From assembly GCA_029582265.1 (NCBI GenBank), contig CM055823.1, forward strand, positions 26,586,569 to 26,650,568: DNA of 64,000 nt, given 5' to 3'. This stretch comes from Zoroaster sp. YZ-2022 (Eukaryota; Echinodermata; Asteroidea; Forcipulatida; Zoroasteridae). Position numbers and translations under genes: made by a program. The notes below the pieces were generated by a model. That model was not told the origin of the DNA, made no database searches, and saw only the letters and a list, made by a program, of their open reading frames with translations. Positions 1-52,345 of this stretch are shown piece by piece (within the stretch, counting starts at the first letter, position 1; each line of letters starts with the position of its first letter).

Positions 1-158
1 TTTTCAACAAAAATTAAAACGGGTATCCGGGTATCCAAAGTTTCCTGATTTTGAGTATCCGGTTCCAAAAAAATCCGAAAACGCACAGCCCTAATGTTTA
101 CCCTGGTTACTCTGTCCCATTATGATTTCATGATGTGTATGGTTAATGTAGCTATTAA
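1..158. other. Decayed repeat end
   Basis: Contains a doubled GGGTATCC motif and a CGCACAGCCCTAATG end that looks like the inner edge of a DNA transposon entering from outside the window. No gene seen. Confidence 0.3.
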
Positions 159-2190
159 CTCTCCTATTATCAGTGTAGTTCTTTACAAAGTGGATCCATA
201 CTTCAAAATGTCTCAACTGGGACATATTGTGGTACACACTTTCTTATCTAAAGATTAATGGCATAGCCCAAGGCTCTTCAGAGAGATGAGGTAAACTGAA
301 GCAGCCACCTGTTTTGTTTCATTGCAAGGCTAACTTGAAATAAACTAGTGCAGTAACTTGGGGTATACACATGCTGTGTGAAGGTCAGAACACTTTGTTT
401 TTGTCCCATATCCAGGGGCATTTTGGGGTATCCATGTACAGGGTTCGTACGGGTCATGGAAAACCTGGAAAGTCAGGGAATTTTGCTTTTGCATTTTCCA
501 GGCCTTGAAAGTCATGGAAAAGGGTGAACTTCTTTAAAAGTCATGGAAAGTCATGGAATTTTAAGACTTATTAAAACCAGTTCGCGTTTTTTTTCGCACC
601 ACGGATCGGAGAGCGTCTAAACACGCCATAGGAAACTCGGGAATATTTGTAAGCATGCCCGGTTGACGTGATAACGAGCCACGTGCACAGAAGACGTGAC
701 CACACGCTGTGGAAGCTTCCATTGTCCTTTCGGGTGACGTGAAAACACGCCATTTTGGCAGAGCTCGTGCTTCGGTTGACGTGTTATTGTGCAACACTTG
801 TTCGTCACAAGAGCGGGGGCCGTGTAAACGGGCTCGCTTCACATGGTGGTTGTGCGGGGCACTCGTAAACCTGTTCCACACCTTTGTCTTTGTCTCGTTG
901 AAATCTGTAAAGCTGCGTGTACTAAGATTTCTATAGACCAATTACCGTGCACCATTGTCCCATTGTTACTCGGTACCACGCCACTCGGATAATGGAAGGA
1001 ATCCTTCCTCCATGCTCGGTTGACGTGTAAATACGACGAAGAATTCTTTCGAGGGCTCGGTGGACTTCTAAAGACGCAACACCAACACGCCTCCTGGCTA
1101 TAATTCCCACGGAAAACTCGCCAATTTATCTGCTAATAAGCTAAATGGGGGTGTCTCGTCTTAGTTTCATTGACGTAACCAAAAAAAAATTCACGCAAAA
1201 AAAAACACGTGTTTGTGTGTGAAAAAGAAACCCGCACAGGGGCCCAGAAAACCTTTTTTTATTCCCAACGCAAACTGGTTTTAAAAGAAAAAGAAACGAG
1301 ACAACCGGCAATCAAAAAGACACAATTTCTGGGTCACAAGTTCACATCAAAGAAATGTCTGCCGACTTTGGAATGTTGAATGTATCAATTTGGGATTAGA
1401 GCCAAGACAAGAGTTGGGGCTATTGTTCACTTGACAATGACTGACAGGTTGTGGTTTTACACTCCCAGACCAAGAGACAATAACCTCTGGGACCTGGTTC
1501 TTGGCTGGTTTACAAGCTATTATAAACTAAACACGCGTGGGTCCCACTCTGCCTGGCACGCGGGTACCCGCTCATCTGGTTTTTGCCTAAGCAGAGTGGT
1601 AGCGGAACCAGTGTCGTTTAACGTTGAATGCTTATAAATAGATCGCGGCAGGCCGCATAGTTACAAATGCGGTGCATCAAAAACATTCTCTCTTGAAAAG
1701 AAACAAAGTTGCCGGCCAATTAAAATGTATCAATAAAGCTTCCTTCAAGATGAAATAAATCCCTCACTGGCAACAAATTATTGTTGTTCACAATTAGTTC
1801 TCGAACTGAACAAAGGAAATTTTGGGGTGTTTTTTTTTTAACCATGGAATAAAATTATAGCGTATCGATAGCGTATCGGCCGATTTATAGCGTATCGGTA
1901 TTTTTTATAGCGTATATCGGGCATGCCTGGCTAGAACACTGGTGTTATCCGAATCTACTTAGATTCGCATTGTTAATGTTGGCCGCGAATCGAAAAGTCA
2001 TGGAAAAGTCATGGAATACTTGTTGTAAAGGTCATGGAAAGTCATGGAATTATCTAAGTAAAAAAGTGTACGAACCCTGATGTACCATTCTTGTGTACAG
2101 TATGCAATATTTTGAGGCATGCATACAAAAAGCATTGTGTACTTAGCATTTTTTTTTTGTAGCATTTTGGAGACTGCATGTATACAAGGG
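159..2190. mobile_element. TTAA-flanked MITE split by a nested hAT-like element
   Basis: TTAA at 155-158 and 2191-2194; the left end CTCTCCTATTATC and right end ...CAAGGG resemble other TTAA elements here. Without the 439-2079 insertion and its 5-bp duplication it is about 386 bp and matches 28755-29146 (392 bp) in inverse orientation almost throughout. Confidence 0.75.
439..2079. mobile_element. Non-autonomous hAT-like element, 1641 bp, 5-bp target duplication
   Basis: Perfect 12-bp terminal inverted repeats CAGGGTTCGTAC / GTACGAACCCTG, flanked by ATGTA at 434-438 and 2080-2084. The uninterrupted site is present near 28860-28864 on the other strand. Subterminal TCATGGAAAGTCATGGAAT motifs occur at both ends in direct orientation. 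Inner DNA holds degenerate GACGTG...ACACGCC repeats; ORFs of 126 and 75 codons there show no recognisable transposase. Confidence 0.85.
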
Positions 2191-2263
2191 TTAATTATTA
2201 AGACAAAATTATTAAGGACATTTTTTTTCCGCATTGAGTAATCTTTGCTGGGTTTAAGAATGG

Positions 2264-2493
2264 TTAAAGGGACAATATCGTCACGATCGGAGCAGACTTT
2301 CAACAGGGCATGGAATCAGTGTCCTAGTTTAAATCAGTGACTGAAAATATTACGCCACACGATAAGGTCATTTTACTTGCACCTTTGCTGCTGCATCAGT
2401 GATCCAGTAATTTTCAGTCACTGTGTTCATCTTAATCTAACACTATCATGCCGATTCCATGCCCTGTTGATCGTGACGATATTGTCCCTTTAA
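2264..2493. mobile_element. Palindromic-ended MITE, 'AGGGACAATATCGTCACGATC' family, copy 1
   Basis: TTAA then AGGGACAATATCGTC at the left, and GACGATATTGTCCCT then TTAA at the right. Other copies lie near 24784, 35586, 38771, 41131, 47705, 54969 and 55517. No coding capacity. Confidence 0.75.
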
Positions 2494-2636
2494 TATTAAA
2501 ACGGGTCATGTTTCTTCCGAGTCGGGAGTCACAAACACATTGAGTCCGATTCGCAGGGCTCAAACTCAGAGTCCGAGTCACTGTACATGGTCACTCGAGT
2601 TTCAGAGTATAAACCAGGATTTGGAAATAGGGCGTC

Positions 2637-3008
2637 CTAATAATAATAATAATAATAATAATAATGTGTGCACTTATATCGTGCACGTATCCACCAACTA
2701 AGTGGTGCTCAAGACGCATTATATCATTACCCCTGCTCATGAGGCTCATAAGGCTCATAAATCATTCCTGAAACTATCTCAGCTCCCTGGGGAGTATACA
2801 GCTCAATTGCTGCCATTACAGCGCATATAGGGCTAATCAACCAACTCTGCCCTCACAGGTACCCATTTAACCCCTGGGTGGAGAGAAGCAATTATGGTTA
2901 AGTGTCTTGCTCAAGGACACAAGTGTCACGGCCGGGATTCGAACCCACATTCTGCTGTTAACACCAGAACTTGAGTCCGGTAAGCTAGACCGCTCGGCCA
3001 CGACACTC
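2637..3008 (-). mobile_element. tRNA-Leu-derived SINE
   Basis: Read on the minus strand: tRNA-like head with box A-like TGGCCGAGCGGTC, anticodon-loop ACTCAAG (CAA), box B GGTTCGAATCC, then a body with CTTGAGCAAGACACTTA, a GCGCCTTGAGCACCAC tail and (ATT)n. On the plus strand the order is reversed, starting with (TAA)n. Confidence 0.85.
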
Positions 3009-3486
3009 CTTCATTTGCACGTGTGTTACATGTGGTGTCCATTTAGCAAAAGGGCATCCAAAAGAAACCCAAAGGTATTGCTGGCTAATGCTGTGCCGAG
3101 TTTGAGTCCGAATCACACAAGTCTAACGTGAGTACATTGTGTAACGGACCCCGGATGTGTGTGCTCATGGACATGTACAAGTCTGTCTTCTAATGTACAT
3201 TACCTGTGGTAGTGTGCATGAGACAGGCTGTGCATTAACTACAAGCCATTCCATTGAGGATTATCAATCATATTTGTACATGTTATTTACACTGACGTAC
3301 ATAAATGGGTACACTGTGTTTATCCTGGTAATTTTTTGTGTACATTATTCCTTCATTGTTTGTTCATAAAACAAGACATCTTGTCTGTAATTTTTAAAGT
3401 AAGATTGCATGCGTACTATCTAGAAACGATTTTGTTCAACTAAAATGTTAAATAAAAAAATTAAAAATTTTAGGCTGAAATACATG

Positions 3487-3518
3487 TGTTGTGTGTGTGT
3501 GTGTGTGTGTGTGTGTAC
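3487..3518. repeat. (TG)n microsatellite
   Basis: Uninterrupted TG dinucleotides. The surrounding 3010-3545 holds no recognisable gene. Confidence 0.9.
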
Positions 3519-3546
3519 ATGTACATCATGTTTGTAATGCTAATTT

Positions 3547-4137
3547 TAAAGAGGGTCCTTTATTACCCTAACTCCATAGACAACAAAGCCAGTTGGAGGA
3601 TTTTGAAGGATTTTTATTGTTTTAATACAATGCCTAGGGAGTTAGGGCTAAGGTCAAATTCGATTTTGTGCTGGACTCATTTTCCAATAGAAAGTGGAAA
3701 AACATCACAAGTCTCATACCTCACATTAAAATGGTATAAAATGCCATTGTATTTGATACCCTTCCAGTGCAAAATGTTTTAACATCCAAAAACATCCAAT
3801 GACGTCACATATAACACATTTCAAATATATGGGTCTGTACATTTTTGTATGGGGAATTTTTAGTTCATTCCTGAATCTCCATGATATTCAATCAAAACGG
3901 CGTTGAATTTGACGAACGAAAAATTCCTGTATGGAATGTGCAGACGCTTTTATTGCTGACATCCAATGATGTCATGTTTCAAATTTCGCACTGAAAGAGT
4001 ATAAAATAAAATGACATTTTACACCATTTTAACGTGAGATTAGAGACTTTGTGTGATATTTGTCCACTTTCATCTATTGGAAAATGAGTGCAGCACAAAA
4101 CTGAATTTGACCGTAGAGCCCCTCTTTAAAATAGAAA
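3547..4137. mobile_element. Foldback element with long imperfect inverted arms
   Basis: The ends TTTTAAAGAGGG and CCCCTCTTTAAAA are inverted. Further in, TTTTCCAATAGAAAGTGG pairs with CCACTTTCATCTATTGG and TTAAAATGGT with ACCATTTTAA. About 590 bp, no coding capacity. Confidence 0.6.
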
Positions 4138-4357
4138 ATTTGTATTTGTGAGGCTTTTCTTAGCCGCCATACATGTGTACTTTATGGGAAATTTGTTCCC
4201 CGCATATACAGGGTATCACGTCTTTCCCTGTTGGCAAAAAAATAAATAAAATGTGTCACCGCACCGATTTTGAAGCCAACCGATGACCAGAAACCGGAGA
4301 CTTTTTTGGGGGGCCCAATCAATCATGATGTTCATTGATGCTTTTTAATTGAAAATG

Positions 4358-4816
4358 TATACGACATAAAACACAATAAAGGGGGCCACTTTCCTACCGT
4401 CACGTTAGCAGTTTTTCTAATGGTTGTAATTTTTTTTTTTATATCTGAAACCACCCAAAAAGAATTTCAACATTTAAATAGACATGCATGCTTATCCTAA
4501 AGATAATTTGAGTTGATTATTACTGTTATTTTTTTAATTACCCTAAAATTTCCATCAACAAATGGACGGAAAAGTGAGGTAACTTTTTCCGTCCAATTTT
4601 TATGGAAGATTGAGGGTGAAAAAATAAATTTAAAAATACAAAAATTAAATAAATCAACTCAAATTAGTTCTAGTATAAGCCTGCATGTCCATTCACATGT
4701 TGAAACACTTTTTGGTTGGTTTCAGGTACTTAAAAATAAATAACTACATGTACCATTGGAAAAACTGCTAACATGACGGATGCAAAGTGGCCCTCTTTAT
4801 TGTGTTTTATGTCATA
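4358..4816. mobile_element. Foldback MITE with central hairpin, copy A
   Basis: Near-complete palindrome: outer TATACGACATAAAACAC / GTGTTTTATGTCATA, inner GCTAACGTGACGG-type arms, central GGACGGAAAAGTGAGG folding on CTTTTTCCGTCC. Three more copies are near 16013, 20980 and 32973. A TA target (Tc1/mariner-like) is likely. Confidence 0.75.
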
Positions 4817-4978
4817 CACAATTTTCCATTTGCCGACTAATCTGTGTGGCCATCAGGTGCCGACATTCCTGTTAACCGACCGTTCAGGTTTTGGTTAAAC
4901 GTTTAGCGAATTAACCAATAACTCCCAACGACTTATTTCTTATCTCCTTATGTACGTCTAGAATTGCACTGACTTCAG

Positions 4979-5021
4979 AAAGTAGAAAGAAATCACTCAT
5001 AAGTGGTCCGCACGTAATGCG
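4979..5021 (+). other. STK38: Probable 5' UTR start of first coding exon (3' splice site at 4977-4978)
   Basis: A pyrimidine-rich run (about 4932-4950) is followed by CTGACTTCAG, a plausible acceptor 43 bp before the start codon. DNA upstream is repeat-derived, so a further non-coding exon and the promoter probably lie further 5'. No promoter could be placed. Inference only. Confidence 0.35.
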
Positions 5022-45458
<40,437 letters not shown>

Positions 45459-46446
45459 CAATGGAAGGTGAAAAGTTGTTCAGTGATTTCGGTAATTTTT
45501 TTGGCAATTTCAGCCACAGTGACTTAAGCAACGTCGAAAATGCAAAAATAGAATTGTTTAAGAGTGTTTGTGTCGTCTGTGATTCTGAGGTTTGAAAACC
45601 GTTTTTTTTTTAAATTTTTTTAAGCAGCATCCTTGCATTTCAAGAATCTCAATGCCTTGTTTAAAAAACTTGTTTTCAAAGGCACTCCTAATTCCGAAAA
45701 TGGAATATCTCATTATCTTGTTTATTTATTTACCTAATGGATCAGCTCACTGCCCAAAAGAGGGAAACAGATTGGTTGTGTGCTTTGTGTGTGCATAACG
45801 GACTTACAAAGACTTTTGATTTAATTTTGCCCTAACACCGACGTGTGTATAGCACTGTATACTCAGTGCTTGTTTATTTCCCGACGCAAGAATTTCACCA
45901 ACCTTTACAAAGACTTACAAATTCTTTCCATAATATAAATGAAATTTGAAACCCTTGATAATATATTTCCAACAGTTGTATTGGAATTGAGTCATATCTG
46001 ATAGCAGAAGTTGGTAACCGCATCACAGAGCAAAAAACAAGATGGCTGATACTAGCTCACTGCACAAAATGTTGAGGGCGCTTGTTGTTAGACCACACTT
46101 GATCGATAGGGCAACATTTGTACGGCATGTTTGGCGTGTTTTGTCTTCAGTATTGTGTACGCGCACACATCCTCTCGATATAAGTGGCCGACACAAGTAT
46201 TCGCATGTGGAGTATGTATATAATGTGTACGCGCAATGCTCGCTTACTTGATGCCAGAGTGCCCTATCGGCAACAGACTGGGTGTATTTGCACCACTAGA
46301 GGGCCAGGATAAGCACAGAGCAGATTGAGAGTGTTTGAAAGATAAGCCTTGATCGGGACTTGGTTAATTTATTAAGTGTCTGATTTCTACAGTGCCCTCA
46401 ACTTAAAAAACACCTGTTTTTTTATAGTCTGTTGTTACAATTGACC
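45459..46446 (+). other. Probable 3' UTR and downstream DNA of the kinase gene
   Basis: Mostly non-repetitive, AT-rich sequence following the stop codon. No canonical AATAAA was seen until about 47548; a weak variant (AATATA) occurs near 45931. The transcript end cannot be fixed. Confidence 0.4.
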
Positions 46447-46731
46447 ATGGCCCAATTTCATACCACTGCTTACCGGTAAGCAAATTTTCCTGCTAACTAT
46501 AGCAGAAAAATTTGCTTAAGCATAAGCGTATTTCACAGGTTAGCAAGATCATTCAGAGCGGCGCTTGCGCGTTCACCATGGATTTGTATTGTTGCGTCAC
46601 TCATTTGCAAGCAATAACGGCCGACAAGTTAGCCTTTCTCTATGCTTAACGGTTAGCAGCGCTATGAAATGAAAAACGTACAGTAAGCAAAAAATCAGCT
46701 GCTTAGCGGCTCTGTGAAATTGGTCCCATAT
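46447..46731. mobile_element. MITE with CCAATTTCA ends
   Basis: GCCCAATTTCATACCACTGC at the left, GCGGCTCTGTGAAATTGG at the right, inverted. Contains GGTAAGCAAATTTTCCTGC. Confidence 0.7.
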
Positions 46732-46888
46732 GGGGTTTTTTTCGGACGGATGTTTGCAGTCACTATATAGAAGTCGTTTAGATTCCAAATTATACTTATA
46801 TTCGCTCTTTTCTCGAACTCTCACCAAAAAAACCTGTAACATGTAACTCAGTTACTACACTCCTTCATAATTCCTTGTATGCTATTAA

Positions 46889-47501
46889 CCCTCCTACAAT
46901 CAGTGCAATTATTGAAACAACCCATTCAGGCCACTCCAAGCCATTAGCTGTTGCCAGTGGCCTCCTATGGTTACCCTTCTGTGCACTGTCACACCACTGA
47001 GATTGCAGGGTAAGGTGGTCTCCCAAACCCTCCTACAGTCAGTGCAATTATTGAAACAACCCATTCAGGCCACTCCAAGCCATTAGCTGTTGCCAGTGGC
47101 CTCCTATGGTTACCCTTCTGTGCGCTGTCACACCACTAAGATTGCAGGGTAAAGTGGTCTCCCATTGATACATTGCAGGCCATACTAATATGTTCAAACA
47201 TTTACAGTGGCCTTGGGTGGCACACAGTTGATTTTGTAAGATTACTTGGAAAGGACAGCAGGCTTGTACATGTATGTACTGAAGGTTGCTCAAGAACAGA
47301 ATTTTGTGGATCGGAGTGGTCTCCATGTGATACATTGCAGGCCATACTAATATGTTCAAACATTTACAGTGGCCTTGCTCAAGAACAGTTGAATTTTGTA
47401 AGGATTACCATGTGTAGGACAGCAGGCTTGTACATGTATGTACTGAAGGTTGCTCAAGAACAGAATTTTGTGGATCGGAGTGGCCTCCATGTGTAGGAGG
47501 G
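46889..47501. mobile_element. TTAA-flanked element with internal duplications
   Basis: TTAA (46885-46888, 47502-47505), CCCTCCTAC / GTAGGAGGG. A ~140-bp segment (AGTGCAATTATTGAAACAAC) and a ~165-bp segment (GATACATTGCAGGCCATACT) are each present twice; the first repeats the terminal CCCTCCTAC internally. Confidence 0.85.
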
Positions 47502-47704
47502 TTAATGTTTGGAATGTTATATACATGAACTTCTTTTCACTCTTGTGAAATAAATATTTATAGGCAATGTGTATACGATTAGTGATTAGGTCAATTTGGA
47601 TGGATTGAAAAATTGTTTAAAAATGTATACTTGCTGTAAAAGTGACGACTGTACAATCTAACCATCTAACTGATATATTTCAAATTTGGGCTTCCCTCAT
47701 TTAA

Positions 47705-47919
47705 AGGGACAGCATCGTCACGATCAGAGCAGAGTTTCAACAGGGCATGGAATCGGTGTCTTAGTTTAAGATGAACACAGTGACTGAGAATTACTGGCTC
47801 ATTTATGTAGCAGCAGCGGTAATATGACCTTATCGTGTGCGGTATTATTTTTAGTCACTGAGTTAATCTAAACTAGAACTCCGATTCCATGCCCTGTTGA
47901 TCGTGATGATATTGACCCA
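47705..47919. mobile_element. AGGGAC-family MITE copy
   Basis: TTAAAGGGACAGCATCGTC start; preserves GATCAGAGCAGAGTTTC, the intact equivalent of the 35609 insertion target. Confidence 0.8.
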
Positions 47920-47921
47920 TA

Positions 47922-48470
47922 ATAATAATAATAATAATAATGTATAGATTTATATAGCGCACGTATCCACCAACTAAGTGGCGCTCAAGGCGCATTATAT
48001 TATTACCCCTGCTCATAAGGCTCATAAGGCTCATAAATCATTCCTGAAACCATCTCAGCTCCCTGGGGAGTATACAGCTCAATTGCTGCCATTTCTAGCG
48101 CATATAGAGCAAACCATCTCTGCCTTCACAGGTACCCATTTAACCCCTGGGTGGAGAGAAGCAATTATGGTTAAGTGTCTTGCTCAAGGACACAGGTGTC
48201 ACGGCCGGGGCTCGAACCCACACTCTGCTGCTGGCAACACCAGAACTTGAGTTCAGTGCGCTAGACCGCACGACAATCCACTTTACGTGCATTATACAAC
48301 ACACGGGACCTACGGCTTTACATGTACATCCCATCCGAAGGACGAAGCAATTATGGTTAAGTACCTTGCTCAAGGACACAAGTGTCACGACCGGGGCTCG
48401 AACCCACACCCTGCTGCTGGCAACACCAGAACTTGAGTTCGGTGCGCTAGACCGCTCGGCCACGACACTC
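47922..48470 (-). mobile_element. Dimeric SINE, second copy
   Basis: Same two-headed structure as 6610-7137 with a short ACATGT insertion in the spacer. Confidence 0.8.
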
Positions 48471-48475
48471 CCATT

Positions 48476-49355
48476 AAGAAAACAAAATTATAAAATTTGT
48501 CAAAAGCAAAATATGGCTGATAATGTCTGGTAAATTCACTTTGATTTGGGATCGAAAAATGGTAACAAAGTTTTCATGATGAATGCTCGATTTTTTTTGG
48601 GGGGGTCAAAGGTTTCAGGATATCTGATTTATATTCATACTGCTATGTAGTCAGTTGGCCAGTACACCTGTGTTTCTGCACTCGATATTTCTCGGTAAAA
48701 GTGCCAAAAAAACATTCAGTTAGCAAGATTTTTACTTTGGGGTATGAACGTTTTCCCGATTTGTGCGGCCTCTCTTAGCCACCATACTTTGTATATGGGA
48801 CATTTGGTCGTCGCATATACCTGTATCACATATTTCCCTGATGGGGGGAAAAAAATTGGGGAAAAAAAACGAGAAAAAAAAAACATCACTGCACCAATTT
48901 TGAAGCTAACCGATGACCAGAAACCGGAGACTTTTGTTTTTTGGCCTTAAGAGACTGGCCCCAGGAAATGAGTCGTTTTTTTCCTTTGCCCTTACAACAA
49001 ACAATTCCAGGATGTTTTGCGGAAAGTTTGGAGAAAATACACTGCCATTTCAGATGATTCATGGACGGTTTGTTTATTGAAATATCACTGGTTTCCTTTC
49101 TATTTATAACTGTGAACCCTAAAAGATTTAATCTCATGCCTGACTTGTTAGAAAAGTCATGACACAGGATTCTGGTTGCGGATATCCTGGGAAAAGTCCA
49201 GGAACTGTATATTTATCAAGAGATTTCCTAGTTGGAAAAATCCTGGGAAACGTAACGGTTTGTTTGATAGTTTAATAGCAATACTGATGTGGACTGTTTC
49301 CCCAAAGAAGTAGCAATTTTGAATTCTTATGTATTCCTTATATATCATTGCATCA
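48476..49355. other. No gene recognised; older repeat
   Basis: About 48750-48950 (CTCTTAGCCACCATAC ... ACCGATGACCAGAAACCGG) is a copy of the repeat at 4150-4310, 29380-29470 and 63700-63960. Confidence 0.5.
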
Positions 49356-49814
49356 GTGCAACAAGGTCGTATCATAGTTATGACCTTGTTGCAGACATGG
49401 ATTTTGCTCAGTGCAACAAGGTCGTATCATAGTTATGACCTTGTTGCAGACATGGATTTTGCTCAGTGCAACAAGGTCGTATCATAGTTATGACCTTGTT
49501 GCAGACATGGATTTTGCTCAGTGCAACAAGGTCGTATCATAGTTATGACCTTGTTGCAGACATGGATTTTGCTCAGTGCAACAAGGTCGTATCATAGTTA
49601 TGACCTTGTTGCAGACATGGATTTTGCTCAGTGCAACAAGGTCGTATCATAGTTATGACCTTGTTGCAGACATGGATTTTGCTCAGTGCAACAAGGTCGT
49701 ATCATAGTTATGACCTTGTTGCAGACATGGATTTTGCTCAGTGCAACAAGGTCGTATCATAGTTATGACCTTGTTGCAGACGTGGATTTTGCTCAGTGCA
49801 ACAAGGTCGTATCT
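49356..49814 (+). repeat. 55-bp hairpin-forming minisatellite, 8 units plus a partial
   Basis: Units start at 49356, 49411 and so on. Each has GCAACAAGGTC inverted against GACCTTGTTGC. The units look identical except for one A-to-G near 49782. Confidence 0.97.
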
Positions 49815-50228
49815 TTTTACAGAGTTCCAGGATGAACACGCAAAACCTATGGAAGAAGATACGACATTGTTGCACTAAATTGTTTTAATGTATGCAAATT
49901 TATGCACATATGACCTTGTTGCATTTCTTAGATAATATCTTGATGAAATAGCAAAATACACAGAACATGTTTCTTTAAATTACACAATTTCCATGTTTGG
50001 TGAAAGAGAATCATGGAATCATGGAATTAACTGTGGATTTCAATGGTGTGAACTTCACCCTTTGCTAAGAAATTTAGTATGTACAAATTTGGAGGAATGT
50101 TCAGTTAATTATGAAATATGTATATTGTAAGTGGTGGATTCAAATAATTATTATAGCAGTTTTGTTTTCACATTTGTGTATATGCATAATTGAAATACCA
50201 AATATTCCAGAAAGAGGAAAACATGTAG

Positions 50229-51042
50229 ATAATAATATAATAGTGGATTTTTATAAAGCGCCAACTACATCACGATGTGATGATCTAGGCACTGTACATT
50301 ATTATTATCCCTGTCATCAGGCTGCTTTGAATCATTCCTGGATCATTCTCAACTTCCTGGGAAGTATACAGCCCTGGCAGCCTGTTAGGCGCTCACCAGC
50401 TATAAATCAAACACATTGACCATCTCTGCCCTCATCACATGTCCATATTAATAATAATAATAATAATAATGTGTGGACTTATATAGCGCACGTATCCACC
50501 AACTGAGTGGTGCTCAAGGCGCATTATATTATTACCCCTGCTCATAAGGCTCATAAATCATTCCTGAAACCATCTCAGCTCCCTGGGGAGTATACAGCTC
50601 AATTGCTGCCATTACAGCGCATATACATGTGTAGGGCTAATCAACCAACTCTGCCCTCACAGGTACCCATTTAACCCCTGGGTGGAGAGAAGCAATTATG
50701 GTTAAGTGTCTTGCTCAAGGACACAAGTGTCACGGCCGGGATTCGAACCCACATTCTGCTGCTAACACCAGAACTTGAGTCCGGTAAGCTAGACCGCTCG
50801 GCCACGACATATTTATACTCCTGTGTGAAAAGAAGCAATTCATGGTTAAGTGCCCCCGGCAGCCTGTTAGGTGCTCATCAAATACAATTACCATCTCTGC
50901 CCTCGTCACATGTCCCCGTTTATACATGTACTTATGACTGAAGAGAAGCAATTTATGGTTTGGGGTTCGAACCCACATTCTGTTGACCTAGCCACCAGAA
51001 CTTGAGTCTGGTGTGCTTAGACCACTTGGCCGTGACACTCCA
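50229..51042 (-). mobile_element. Diverged SINE split by a younger SINE
   Basis: Tail half at 50229-50448 (AAAGCGCCAACTACATCACG) and head half at 50812-51042 (AGACCACTTGGCCGTGACAC). The inner SINE runs 50450-50808. Confidence 0.75.
50450..50808 (-). mobile_element. tRNA-Leu SINE, nested
   Basis: Full-length, from (TAA)n to GCTCGGCCACGACA; close to the copies at 2637-3008 and 55049-55388. Confidence 0.85.
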
Positions 51043-51119
51043 CAACACGACACTAGATAATTATCATAGACATTGGTCATCGCTGAAATCTTGCTTTACG
51101 TAAATACAAATCCACAGAA

Positions 51120-51440
51120 TGAAACCGAGGCTCAGTGGCGGGGGGCAGTCGTGGCGGGGGGCAGCCATCCCCCGGCCCGGAGGGGGGTGGGGGTGGGGGT
51201 GGGGGGGTGGGGTGGGGTGGTTGGGGGACCGGGCCCGAGCTGGAACTTACACAAATCAACCGGGCCCTTTCTTTATTTTGAGCTCCCCTGAAAACATGAA
51301 GTGTAATCATGACGGGTCTCTCGGAAATCACGTGTGGTTAGGGAATGATGCCTGGGGGGGGGGGGCCCGACCGTGCGTGCGCTCTGCCCCCCGGCCCGGC
51401 GGTAACTTGTTCCGCTACTGCCGAGGCTGGAAGGTAAAAA
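51120..51440. repeat. GC-rich block with G-runs
   Basis: At about 51180-51225 successive runs of four to seven G separated by single T, then GGGGGGGGGG near 51354. Unlike the AT-rich surroundings. Frames through it are low-complexity. Confidence 0.7.
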
Positions 51441-51759
51441 ATAGTCTGGTACTCTGTGTGCATTGCGATTCATCACTATAATCATACTTGCATGTACAGG
51501 GTATCAGACAGAGACGGCAGCAACGAGACCTTCATCACCCCGCGGTCATCTTCCCTGTGTATGCAAGCGCAATTGTGGTGCCGATTATCAATACATAAAA
51601 GGAACCAGCCTATTTTCCTTCCAACCTCACTTTGATCCCATGATACATGTATTGTTAGGATGTAAAACAAGATGCAGCCACAGTCTGATAAGGTATATAC
51701 AAATATACATATATATAAATATAATCTACCCTGTAACATGTATTGTGTAACATTATTAA

Positions 51760-52345
51760 AGTTTAAGCACAACTACAGGAGTGTAGCTTTCAGAAAATAA
51801 TATACATAACAGCAAAAGAAACATCACCCCTAAAAATATTTATTATTTTCATTTTATAATTAATATAATTTGTTTAATGAAGAATTTTGTGAGTATGGAG
51901 TGTAACACGAACACAATGTGGCAAATTTGGTTGACCTCAAAATTCGTCATGCATGACGTCCGAGGACACATAAGCTAAACATGTTCTCAGACTTATCAAA
52001 ATTTAGGGGGTGACGTTTCTTTTGCTGTTATGTATAGATGGGTTTGTTGAAAAATAAAGCTGGAAAATATGTTGGCATATTACAAAAAAAATATTATAAA
52101 AAAAAAAAATCTGACGTTTTTTCTCTCACAAATCCATGAATACCTCTATCATATGTTCACTTAATTTAAGTTTAAGCACAACTGCAAGAGTAGCTTTCAG
52201 AAAATAATAGATGTGTTTGATGGGTTTGTTTGGAAAAAAAGCTGGAAAATATGTTGGCATATTACAAAAAAAATAAAAAATTTTAAATAGGTTTTTTTTC
52301 TCTCACAAATCCATGAATACCTCTATCATATATTCACTTATTTAT
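51760..52345. repeat. Direct duplication, first unit interrupted by a MITE
   Basis: AAGTTTAAGCACAACT ... CTCTATCATAT occurs twice. The first unit contains the 51803-52034 MITE; the second (from about 52168) keeps the empty site at 52208-52209. Confidence 0.8.
51803..52034. mobile_element. Tc1/mariner-like MITE (TACATAACAG family), copy 2
   Basis: 232 bp, inverse orientation to 7218-7451; TA on both sides. Confidence 0.88.

Noticed and set aside
561..941. 126-codon minus-strand ORF as a transposase
   Set aside because: It overlaps frames on both strands created by degenerate internal repeats, and no transposase motif is visible.
2900..3008. Functional tRNA-Leu gene (and the many similar hits)
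   Set aside because: Box A and B are present but the copies are SINE heads attached to a constant body and (ATT)n tail; no complete acceptor stem.
5017..5019. Upstream ATG as the kinase start
   Set aside because: Its frame stops after two codons; the ATG at 5022 opens the conserved frame.
49356..49814. CRISPR-like array (regular spacing, palindromic repeat)
   Set aside because: The whole 55-bp unit repeats, there are no unique spacers, and the context is a eukaryotic gene.
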